This document shows, piece after piece, positions 1 to 5,786 of a DNA stretch of 5,786 nt; the first letter of the stretch is position 1; the number at the start of each line of letters is the position of its first letter. Location of the stretch: assembly GCA_910586425.1 (NCBI GenBank), contig CAJUHL010000096.1, forward strand, positions 1 through 5,786, in the 5' to 3' direction. Position numbers and translations under genes: made by a program. The notes under the pieces are model-generated. The model saw nothing but the letters and a program-made list of their open reading frames with translations, was not told the origin of the DNA and made no database searches. Source of the stretch: an uncultured Bacilli bacterium. Lineage in GTDB: Bacteria; Bacillota_I; Bacilli_A; RF39; UBA660.

Positions 1-539
1 AATCAAGAAAAAGTGATGAAAAATGATGAATACGTCCTTGACAAGTAGCAACAGGAGAAGCGGAAAAGTATTTTTCTTTCCAGAAAAATAAGGAAGGGAT
101 GTATAACATACACCAGAGAGAGGACATTATCAGGGAACAATTGGAACTGGCGGGATATTTTGTTATTCTGACCAATGACAGTAAGGATTCTGAATACATC
201 CTGAATGCATACCGTACAAAGGACGTGGTAGAAAAGTCGTTTGACAACATAAAAAACGAACTTGACCTTGAAAGGCTGCGGATCCATTCAGACAAAGCAA
301 TGGAGGGCAGGATATTTATGGGGTTTATCGCACTGATAATCACCTCGTATATAAGGCGAATAATGGAAGATAAAAACTTATATTCATCATATTCGCCAGG
401 TAAGTTATACAGCGAATTGAAGAGATTTCGTCTGATTGAGTTTAAAAGTGGAAAGTAGGTGCTGATGGAATTAACCAGTAGTCATAAGGCGATTTTCAAA
501 GCGTTTAATCTGAAAGTCCCTGCTCCCTCCTCGTTATAA
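1..539 (+). pseudogene. Decayed 3' fragment of an IS4/IS1634-type DDE transposase
   Basis: This is the C-terminal part of an insertion-sequence transposase, the DDE enzyme that cuts and joins IS ends. The longest intact stretch is 99-458 (119 codons). It contains GYFVILTND, then a Y-(2)-K-(3)-E-(6)-K array (Y38, K41, E45, K52 counted from 99), a variant of the IS4-type Y-(2)-R-(3)-E-(6)-K signature; E45 would be the catalytic glutamate. Transposase-like sequence begins before 99: frame 1 is open from base 1 to a TAG at 46, and frame 3 from 42 reads QVATGEAEKYFSFQKNKEG into the 99 ORF, so a -1-type frameshift lies near 42-46. After the TAG at 456-458 the same frame continues with VLMELTSSHKAIFKAFNL to a TAA at 537-539, a normal-looking transposase tail. 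The gene is therefore dead, and it also lacks its 5' part beyond the window edge. The assignment to IS1634 rather than another IS4-like group is from memory of the family. Confidence 0.8.
1..539 (+). mobile_element. Insertion-sequence remnant (3' portion)
   Basis: The window starts inside an IS whose transposase is inactivated by a frameshift and an in-frame stop. The left end is outside the window, so the terminal inverted repeat cannot be matched and the exact right boundary is unknown; it probably lies within the first ~100 bases after 539. The remnant marks the region as a site of past insertion and is consistent with the accessory character of the downstream genes. Confidence 0.65.
456..458 (+). 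other. In-frame amber stop inside the transposase remnant
   Basis: TAG interrupts the transposase frame after ...EFKSGK. The frame then continues for 26 more codons (459-536) with sequence typical of this family's C-terminus, ending at TAA 537-539. The stop is thus premature by about 27 codons. Confidence 0.75.
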
Positions 540-635
540 CTCAATGTGGAATTTAGGTTAATATATCACGGCGGTATCTTGAAATGTTCTGGAAAAGCCT
601 GCAAAATCAATGCTTTTACGGAGAGAAAAGGCGCT

Positions 636-656
636 TACTACACCACTACTACACCA
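636..656 (+). repeat. Short tandem direct repeat, 11-bp period
   Basis: TACTACACCA occurs at 636-645 and again at 647-656, separated by one C. The 11-bp period is about one helical turn, so a protein binding both copies would sit on one face of the DNA. No function is known to me; it could also be part of an old recombination junction. The rest of 540-700 shows no gene or RNA that I recognise. Confidence 0.6.
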
Positions 657-718
657 TTTTTGAAAGAGCCTTGAAATGACAAGCAAAAATTAAAATAAAA
701 GTTTGCAGGATATAGTAT

Positions 719-746
719 TTTACAACATATTTTGTTATGATATGAA
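719..746 (+). promoter_or_regulatory. Putative sigma-A promoter of the Schlafen-type gene
   Basis: TTTACA (719-724) is followed after 16 bp by TATGAA (741-746). An overlapping alternative is an extended -10, TG-T-TATGAT at 733-741. Either would start transcription at about 748-753, some 40 bases upstream of the ATG at 790. The stretch is very AT-rich. This is a consensus match by eye only. Confidence 0.5.
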
Positions 747-772
747 TTGGGTAGACATTGTCTGCCCAATTC
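744..772. promoter_or_regulatory. 29-bp palindrome at the predicted transcription start (candidate operator)
   Basis: GAATTGGGTAGAC (744-756) and GTCTGCCCAATTC (760-772) are inverted copies with 13-bp arms, 12 of 13 matching (T752 faces G764, a wobble in RNA), around a 3-base ATT centre. The palindrome overlaps the likely -10/+1 region and ends 5 bases before the GGAGG ribosome-binding site. Because the predicted start lies within the left arm, a protein-binding operator fits better than a complete 5'-UTR hairpin. No T-run follows it on either strand, so it is not a standard terminator. The downstream gene product carries a winged helix-turn-helix and is an obvious candidate ligand, which would make this an autoregulatory site; that is inference. 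Confidence 0.65.
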
Positions 773-777
773 GACTT

Positions 778-782
778 GGAGG
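778..782 (+). promoter_or_regulatory. Strong ribosome-binding site fixing the start at 790
   Basis: GGAGG lies 7 bases before ATG 790-792, ideal spacing. This decides the true start of the Schlafen-type gene at 790; the ATG at 943, the first standard in-frame start after the amber codon, has no comparable Shine-Dalgarno sequence. Confidence 0.8.
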
Positions 783-813
783 TGCATTTATGATAGAGAG
801 CCAGAATATTGAA

Positions 814-816
814 TAG
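814..816 (+). other. In-frame amber codon at the conserved aromatic position of the AlbA_2 motif
   Basis: Codon 9 is TAG, between E8 (GAA) and K10 (AAA). AlbA_2 domains typically read E-F/Y-K here, so one base change from TAT or TAC (Tyr) explains it. Both flanks are in the same frame and homologous to the family, which excludes a frameshift. Between it and ATG 943 there is no in-frame ATG, GTG or TTG. Confidence 0.85.
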
Positions 817-1896
817 AAAGAATCATGGCGGGACGAATATCTGAAGTGGATATGCGGATTTGCTAATGCACAGGGCGGAAAAATTTATATTGGCACAAAT
901 GATGATGGTACAGTTATTGGTGTTCAAAATAGCCGAAAACTTATGGAAGATATTCCAAACAAGGTGAGAGATGTCTTGGGAATTATTGTAGATGTGAATT
1001 TGCTGGCACAAGATGGTAAAGAATATATAGAAATATGTGTAAGTCCAAATACTTATCCTGTGAATTGCAGAGGTGAGTATCATTATCGAAGCGGAAGTAC
1101 AAAACAATTGCTTAAAGGACAGGCATTAAATCAGTTTCTTCTTAGAAAGACTGGCATTACATGGGATAGTGTGCCTATACAGGACGTTGCAATCAGAGAT
1201 TTAAGAAATGACAGCTTTGATATTTTCCGTGAACAGGCAGTTCTTAGTAAAAGAATGGATAAAAAGGATATTGATTCCTCTAATGAGCAGTTGCTGGACA
1301 GCTTAAATCTGCTTGATCAAGGTATGCTCAAACGAGCAGCGGTTTTACTATTTCATCATAATCCGGAGAAATGGATACCGGGTACTTATGTAAAAATTGG
1401 TTATTTCGAAACAGATTCGGAGCTGCGGTATCAGGATGAAATTCATGGATCGCTGATTTCGCAGGCAGATAAAATAGTAGATTTGATTTTTACCAAATAC
1501 CTGAAAGCAGAAATTTCTTATCGGGGAGTTACGAGGGTAGAAACTTATCCATTTCCAAAGGAGGCGATCAGGGAAGCCGTTTTTAACGCCATTGCACACA
1601 AATTCTATGGAACATTGATACCGATTCAAATCAGGGTTTATGCGGATAAAATTATAATTGCTAACGATTGTGTGTTTCCCGATGATTGGACGGTCGATGA
1701 TTTGATGGGAAGTCACCGTTCCAGACCATATAATCCGTTGATTGCAAATACTTTCTTTCGAGCAGGTTTTATCGAAGCATGGGGGCGAGGTATTGAGAAA
1801 ATCAAGGATAGTAGTGCAGAAGCGGGGAATCCTATGCCGGAGTATGCGGTTAAAAAAGAAGATATTATGGTGACGTTTAAAAGTCTGATAACTGAC

Positions 1897-1944
1897 ACTA
1901 CCCAAGATACTACCCAAGCTGTTACCCAAGGTACTACCCAAACT
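1897..1944 (+). repeat. Four 12-bp in-frame tandem repeats encoding a TTQ linker
   Basis: Four imperfect copies of ACTACCCAAGNT (starts 1897, 1909, 1921, 1933) encode TTQD-TTQA-VTQG-TTQT, residues 370-385 of the Schlafen-type protein. They join the ATP-binding-like region to the winged helix. As the unit is a multiple of three, gain or loss of copies would change linker length without breaking the frame. Similar TTQ-rich linkers are, from memory, common in this family. Confidence 0.85.
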
Positions 1945-2247
1945 GATATAAGTGCTATTGGAAATTCAATTCCTATGCGGATTTTGAAAGTTATTAAGGA
2001 TAATCCGAGATTGTCTCAAAGTCAGATTGCAGAAATGCTTGGGGAAAAGCATGATACGATTAAGTACCATATGAGGAAATTGCGTTTGTCTGAGGTTATT
2101 GTAAGGGAAGGAACCAGTCAAAATGGAAAATGGACTATTGTTGATAATAAGAATTGATTTCATAATTTGGTTAATGTAGGATTTTCAAGAGTATTACACT
2201 ACAAAGAGGATTAGGTAGATGGATTTTGCTAAATTCTCATTATAAAA

Positions 2248-2254
2248 AAGGCGG
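2248..2254 (+). promoter_or_regulatory. Ribosome-binding site of the giant nuclease gene
   Basis: AAGGCGG ends 6 bases before ATG 2261, one mismatch from the AAGGAGG consensus. Together with the in-frame TAA at 2255-2257 it fixes the start codon. Confidence 0.65.
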
Positions 2255-2260
2255 TAATTA

Positions 2261-5200
2261 ATGATAAAAACAGATACACTCCCCACAATTCGAATGAAAA
2301 TAGATAGATTGTTGAAAATTACAAATAGGTACAAGTTTTACGATCTTGTGAAAGCAATATATTGCATTAACTTGTGCATTAATAATAGATCTGTTTTGGA
2401 ATTCTGTCTTGCGTTAAATGCCTGTTTGATTGAGTATGTAGAACAGGGCAGTCAGGAAATAAATAGCTATGATAGTTTTAACAACTTTTTTAAAAGAATC
2501 TATGACATTATGAAACCGGGAATGGCAGATGATTATACGGTAGAGGATTTTGGAGAAGTAAGACTTAGATATGACAATAAGTTTTACCGTGTGATAATTG
2601 GGACCGGGCATAATAATGTTTTTGCTTGCTTGAATTTTTTACCTATATTAGCCAGAAAAACTTCACATGAAGATGAACTTAAATTGGTCTTGGATTATTC
2701 GTCAGGGATTCTTGACTATTTTATGGAAGATAACAAAAACGATGGAGTTGTAGAAAAAAGATTCGAGATTCCGTCAGAACAGCTTTTTAATAGAGTACAA
2801 AAGTTTTTTGATAAAGAATGTAAGAAATACGATATTTTTAAGATTGCTGCTTTAATGAAAAGCAAAGAAGCTACTATTGAAAAGAGTCATTTTGTATATA
2901 AAGGGGATAATATATATCCATTATACAATGTTTCTTTGCTAGTTGATCTGTATGATATTTGGGAGAAAGAAACCGATTACGAACAGCAAATAGCTGTTGC
3001 AAATATTGGAATAATAGAAAGGATTTATAGTCTGTTTGAAACTGATCGGTCACGAAGCTGCATAATGTTTGCACCAGCTATGATTTTTCCAAATCAAAAA
3101 TTTGATTCGACCCAGAAAACATATACATTTGTAGCAATGTCTTCTCATGGTGTTGTTTTTGCAATTAATGTAGATGAATATGAAAATAATCAGCTAGAGA
3201 AGGAAATTGAAAATATTGAGGAATATCATAAAAGCGGTAAGCTCCAAATTGCAGAAACATATAATCGGTTTGAAAAAAATGGATTAAGAGGACTTTACAT
3301 ATCGCCTGATATGCCAATAGAATATTTAATCTATGACAGCTTTACAAACCCAAATCAAATACATGTCTCGATGGGTAAAGCAGGGGTGCTAGAAAGAAAA
3401 ATTTGCACTGCACTGGATGTAATTTATTATCTTGATTTTATGGAAGACACTGATGAATTATTTGAATATCTTTCCTATTCAAAAGAGAGAGATTATAAGA
3501 GCACTTTTGGATTTGGTAGCGATGCTGCTCATTATTTTACGTGGAAAAACCAAGATCGCTATATTGCAAAAGGTGCAATTGTATTTGATATGCTTGATGT
3601 AGGATATGATACGGAAAATGAAGTTGTTGTTGAATATTTCCGAGAGAAATTGAACGATTATCCGTTTCAAGTGAATGATTATCTCTTTCAAGAACCTTTC
3701 TCGTGGAAAATTGACAAAAGAGATTCAGAGTATTATGAATATGTAGCAAAATGTGGTATAGGGTTTGGGGGGATATTTTTTCCTCTACCAAGGAATAATT
3801 ACGTTTTTTTGACAAATAATGTTGAGTTTTACAAAGATGTGAAAGATTTTGGTGAATATCGTCAATGGATTCAAGTACTGGAAGAAATAATTACTGAGGG
3901 ACTTGTTTCTATAAAGTACATATTTGAAGATAAAAGAGCAATCTGTAATACAGGAATTCAGTTAACATTTATGCCAATCGAGTATGCTGCTCATGCTGGT
4001 CATGAATCTTTTTTGCATGAAGAACGAACATATGTATATAGTGATGCTCAATATCATAATCACAAATGGATTATCAGGTATGTGGTAAAAGATATGCAAC
4101 GAATCTTTCGAGATATTCAGGAAGCGGAAAATAGAAGTATAGAATTTGACATATTAAAGGAAGTATTGTTGCCATTGTTGCTACGACTTCCCGATTTGAG
4201 TGAATTATTTTATGAGAAAACTCAGCAGATTTCCAGTGATAAAAAGAAAGTGGGTGTCTTTACGACTTCTATAGAATACAAGTGGGATAATAATATGCAA
4301 AATTATTCTCCACAGGATTATCATTATCATGAGGTTCGAAAAAGAATAGCAAAGGTTTGTTATGATCGAATGATTGAGCCTGGGATATATCGTGGAAGAG
4401 AGGTAAATCAAGTTATTCGTACTATGCAAAAAGCGGTTATTGAAGATTTTGAGAGAGAAATTTCGAAATATTCTTGGAACGCATTGCATGTAACAATGTT
4501 GGATTATCATTCAACATTGTTACATGATATTTATATTAATCAGAAAAGATATGGTTCATATTCAGGCTTGGATGAAGAAAAGGATAAAGAAGTTAGAGAT
4601 AGAATAATAAATCAAAGAGAAAAGGCAAAGCATGAAGATAGAAATGTCCTTTACTTGATAGAAACCAACCTGTTTTTACATTGTGAAACAGAGATATATG
4701 CAACAAAAGAAAATATTAATTTTTTATTAGCATATGCAAACTGGTTGGTGGTATTAAATGACGTTGCCGATATGTGTTACTTCGCGGATACAGAAGCTTA
4801 TATAGAAATAACAAGCGAGTATGTAGTTGATACCTTATCTGATAAGCAGCATTCAGAAAAAAAGGATAACCTACATCATAGGGTGTATTCATATTCAGAT
4901 GGATTAAAGAGAAATGCGGATATTGATCGTAAATACATAGAAAAAGTTAAGGAAACTATCAAGGAAGACATAGGATTAGATTTCCAGAGTTTCATAGATG
5001 CGTTATCGTATTTTAGTAATTTGTTTTCGGATGAGATAGTTGATAAAATTGGTAGTAATGTGTTCAGAGGAGCTTATAATGAACTATTAAATGATTTCTT
5101 AATGCAAATGGATGGAGCTATTACAAAAGAAGAAGCAATAGGAATTTTCAACTATCTTGTAGTAGATCTTGAAAATCTTAAAACTGAAAATGGAAAGACG

Positions 5201-5786
5201 GATTTCTACCTACCCATTGGCAAAAGAAGAACACGGGATACACGATTTGAATTAATGCCTCTTGTAAAGGTTGAGGATGATATTGTTTTTTCACCGATCA
5301 CTATGAATCAGCTGAAAAGAGAATGGCTTAATGGAATAATAGAATTTGTTTTGCCATATGAAATTGGTATGAAAAAAACGAAACAATTGTTACAAGAGTG
5401 GAAAAATTCATATGAGAAACAGATTGTATATGATATTGAAAATGTTTTTAAACAAGAAAAATATGATATTGTAAGACATAATTTCGAATTGAAGAAATTA
5501 AACAAAGAGCATCCACAGTGGCTTGGTGATTATGACGTATTTGCAGTAGATATCAATAATAGAGCAATATGGATTGTGGAATGTAAAGTAATAGAAAAAG
5601 TAGCAACCTTTTATGATATGTACCGCCAACAGAATAGATTTTTTAATGAACATAAGGAAGATGAAAAGTTTCAAAGAAGAATAGATTATTTGTGTGAAAA
5701 TGCAGATGAGGTTATTCAAGAGTTGGGATGCGAGGAATATATAGGGTACAAAGTAATACCGTATATGTGTATGAATAAGGTTATGG
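2261..5786 (+). CDS. Giant protein of unknown function with C-terminal PD-(D/E)xK nuclease domain (3' end outside the window)
   Basis: One frame is open from ATG 2261 to the window edge: 1175 complete codons and no stop. The start is supported by AAGGCGG (2248-2254) six bases upstream and an in-frame TAA at 2255-2257, which excludes any earlier start; the next Met, M12, has no ribosome-binding site. Residues 1 to ~1050 match no family I recognise. They are rich in Tyr, Asp, Glu, Lys and Ile, with no signal peptide, no obvious membrane segment and no Walker A motif, suggesting a soluble cytoplasmic protein. Near the C-terminus E1052 (YEKQIVYDIE), GDYDVFAVD (D1090, D1092), IWIVECKV (E1107, K1109) and RQQNRFF form a PD-(D/E)xK core with all expected acidic residues and the lysine, as in restriction endonucleases and NERD-like nucleases. 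DNA (or RNA) cleavage is therefore likely. It follows the Schlafen-type gene by 103 bases on the same strand and may be co-transcribed. Base composition appears more AT-rich than the transposase remnant. A defence effector is the best guess, unproven. Confidence 0.85.
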   Translation, partial: MIKTDTLPTIRMKIDRLLKITNRYKFYDLVKAIYCINLCINNRSVLEFCLALNACLIEYVEQGSQEINSYDSFNNFFKRIYDIMKPGMADDYTVEDFGEVRLRYDNKFYRVIIGTGHNNVFACLNFLPILARKTSHEDELKLVLDYSSGILDYFMEDNKNDGVVEKRFEIPSEQLFNRVQKFFDKECKKYDIFKIAALMKSKEATIEKSHFVYKGDNIYPLYNVSLLVDLYDIWEKETDYEQQIAVANIGIIERIYSLFETDRSRSCIMFAPAMIFPNQKFDSTQKTYTFVAMSSHGVVFAINVDEYENNQLEKEIENIEEYHKSGKLQIAETYNRFEKNGLRGLYISPDMPIEYLIYDSFTNPNQIHVSMGKAGVLERKICTALDVIYYLDFMEDTDELFEYLSYSKERDYKSTFGFGSDAAHYFTWKNQDRYIAKGAIVFDMLDVGYDTENEVVVEYFREKLNDYPFQVNDYLFQEPFSWKIDKRDSEYYEYVAKCGIGFGGIFFPLPRNNYVFLTNNVEFYKDVKDFGEYRQWIQVLEEIITEGLVSIKYIFEDKRAICNTGIQLTFMPIEYAAHAGHESFLHEERTYVYSDAQYHNHKWIIRYVVKDMQRIFRDIQEAENRSIEFDILKEVLLPLLLRLPDLSELFYEKTQQISSDKKKVGVFTTSIEYKWDNNMQNYSPQDYHYHEVRKRIAKVCYDRMIEPGIYRGREVNQVIRTMQKAVIEDFEREISKYSWNALHVTMLDYHSTLLHDIYINQKRYGSYSGLDEEKDKEVRDRIINQREKAKHEDRNVLYLIETNLFLHCETEIYATKENINFLLAYANWLVVLNDVADMCYFADTEAYIEITSEYVVDTLSDKQHSEKKDNLHHRVYSYSDGLKRNADIDRKYIEKVKETIKEDIGLDFQSFIDALSYFSNLFSDEIVDKIGSNVFRGAYNELLNDFLMQMDGAITKEEAIGIFNYLVVDLENLKTENGKTDFYLPIGKRRTRDTRFELMPLVKVEDDIVFSPITMNQLKREWLNGIIEFVLPYEIGMKKTKQLLQEWKNSYEKQIVYDIENVFKQEKYDIVRHNFELKKLNKEHPQWLGDYDVFAVDINNRAIWIVECKVIEKVATFYDMYRQQNRFFNEHKEDEKFQRRIDYLCENADEVIQELGCEEYIGYKVIPYMCMNKVM
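4487..4526. repeat. 15-bp perfect inverted repeat inside the giant gene
   Basis: CATGTAACAATGTTG (4487-4501) and CAACATTGTTACATG (4512-4526) are exact reverse complements around a 10-base centre (GATTATCATT). In RNA the outer three bases of that centre could also pair (G-U, A-U, U-A), giving an 18-bp stem with a 4-base loop. It lies within codons for HVTML-DYH-STLLH and leaves the frame open. Nothing in the gene's coding role explains it. Confidence 0.85.
5411..5650 (+). other. PD-(D/E)xK nuclease core region of the giant protein
   Basis: Residues ~1051-1130 hold the nuclease core in the usual order: helix glutamate E1052, metal-binding D1090/D1092 in GDYD, hydrophobic strand IWIV, then E1107-C-K1109, followed by a helix with RQQNRFF. 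The ~28-residue helix-to-strand spacing and 15-residue D-to-E spacing are normal for this fold. At least 45 further residues follow before the window edge. Confidence 0.8.

Larger units (their letters stand above)
790..2157 (+). pseudogene. Schlafen AlbA_2 / GHKL-like ATP-binding / winged-HTH protein (COG2865 type), interrupted by an amber codon at position 9
   Basis: From ATG 790 the frame encodes 455 residues if the TAG at 814-816 is read through; the uninterrupted part from an ATG is 943-2157 (404 residues). Residues ~5-120 are an AlbA_2 (Schlafen) domain: the start MIESQNIE-stop-KES matches the family's E-aromatic-K opening, then FANAQGG (24-30) and GTNDDG (35-40). In Schlafens this domain binds and can cleave structured RNA; in bacteria COG2865 proteins are usually called transcriptional regulators. 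Residues ~255-365 resemble the family's GHKL-like ATP-binding part, with REAVFNAIAH (E262, N266, H270) and EAWGRGIEKI (GRG 332-334). A Thr/Gln-rich linker (370-385) leads to a winged HTH (394-452; LSQSQIAEMLG at 408-418). The GGAGG site and family-like residues 1-8 show that 790 is the original start. A product starting at 943 would lack residues 1-51, most of the AlbA_2 core, so I call a probable pseudogene; suppression or sequencing error is possible. The large nuclease gene follows 103 bases downstream. Confidence 0.85.

Noticed and set aside
593..617. AAAAGC ... GCTTTT inverted repeat as a terminator for the IS
   Set aside because: Only 6-bp arms with a 13-base loop, AT-rich, and no following T-run.
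943..945. ATG 943 as the real start of the Schlafen-type gene
   Set aside because: No Shine-Dalgarno sequence precedes it, it would delete the AlbA_2 core, and family-like sequence with an ideal ribosome-binding site extends upstream to 790. It remains only a possible secondary start.
1348..1941. 197-codon open frame on the minus strand
   Set aside because: It lies wholly antisense to the Schlafen-type gene, has no recognisable domain and looks like a shadow of that gene's codon use. The other minus-strand frames (for example 823-1107, 3537-3815, 4205-4510) are similar shadows.
1897..1944. Repeat array as CRISPR
   Set aside because: Units are 12 bp, contiguous without spacers, and in frame inside a gene.
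2158..2260. Separate promoter for the giant gene (TATAAA at 2241, or TG-C-TAAATT at 2227)
   Set aside because: No acceptable -35 at 16-18 bp from either -10-like sequence. Co-transcription with the upstream gene is equally possible, so no promoter is annotated.
3767..3810. Runs of G6, T6 and T7 as phase-variation tracts
   Set aside because: Too short for convincing contingency loci and ordinary for AT-rich coding DNA; the frame is intact.
1..5786. TAG reassigned as a sense codon throughout
   Set aside because: The 1175-codon frame contains no TAG at all; a recoded genome should use it regularly. Only rare suppression remains possible.
2261..5786. ATPase or helicase motor in the giant protein
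   Set aside because: No GxxxxGK[ST] Walker A was seen; GTGHNNVF and GSDAAHYF are only superficially similar.

Overview
This AT-rich window looks like accessory DNA from a low-GC Gram-positive bacterium, probably a gut-type Clostridia/Lachnospiraceae member. That assignment rests on codon use, a strong GGAGG ribosome-binding site, an IS4/IS1634-type transposase remnant and a Schlafen-type regulator with a TTQ-repeat linker. It is an inference from style, not a taxonomic result. All genes lie on the + strand and I see no RNA genes or CRISPR array.

Layout. (1) Bases 1-539 hold the decayed 3' end of a DDE transposase, with a frameshift near 42-46 and an in-frame TAG at 456-458. (2) Bases 540-789 are non-coding. 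They contain a short 11-bp-period direct repeat, a plausible promoter, a near-perfect 29-bp palindrome at the expected transcription start, and a strong ribosome-binding site. (3) Bases 790-2157 encode a Schlafen AlbA_2 / GHKL-like / winged-helix protein (COG2865 type). Its ninth codon is TAG where the family normally has an aromatic residue; the next good in-frame start is 943. (4) Bases 2158-2260 are a short spacer with no convincing promoter or terminator. (5) From 2261 to the window edge runs one uninterrupted reading frame of at least 1175 codons. Its first ~1050 residues I do not recognise, and it ends in a PD-(D/E)xK nuclease core (GDYD ... ECK).

How the parts may work together. A Schlafen/AlbA_2 regulator just upstream of a giant nuclease-tipped protein, beside an insertion-sequence remnant, resembles a mobile defence or abortive-infection module. 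The palindrome over the promoter could be the operator through which the winged-helix protein controls the pair. The amber codon suggests that the regulator is now broken, or is expressed only by suppression or from an internal start, while the large gene stays intact as far as the window shows. A 15-bp perfect inverted repeat inside the large gene (4487-4526) is an additional unexplained structure. The defence role is inference; nothing in the window proves it.
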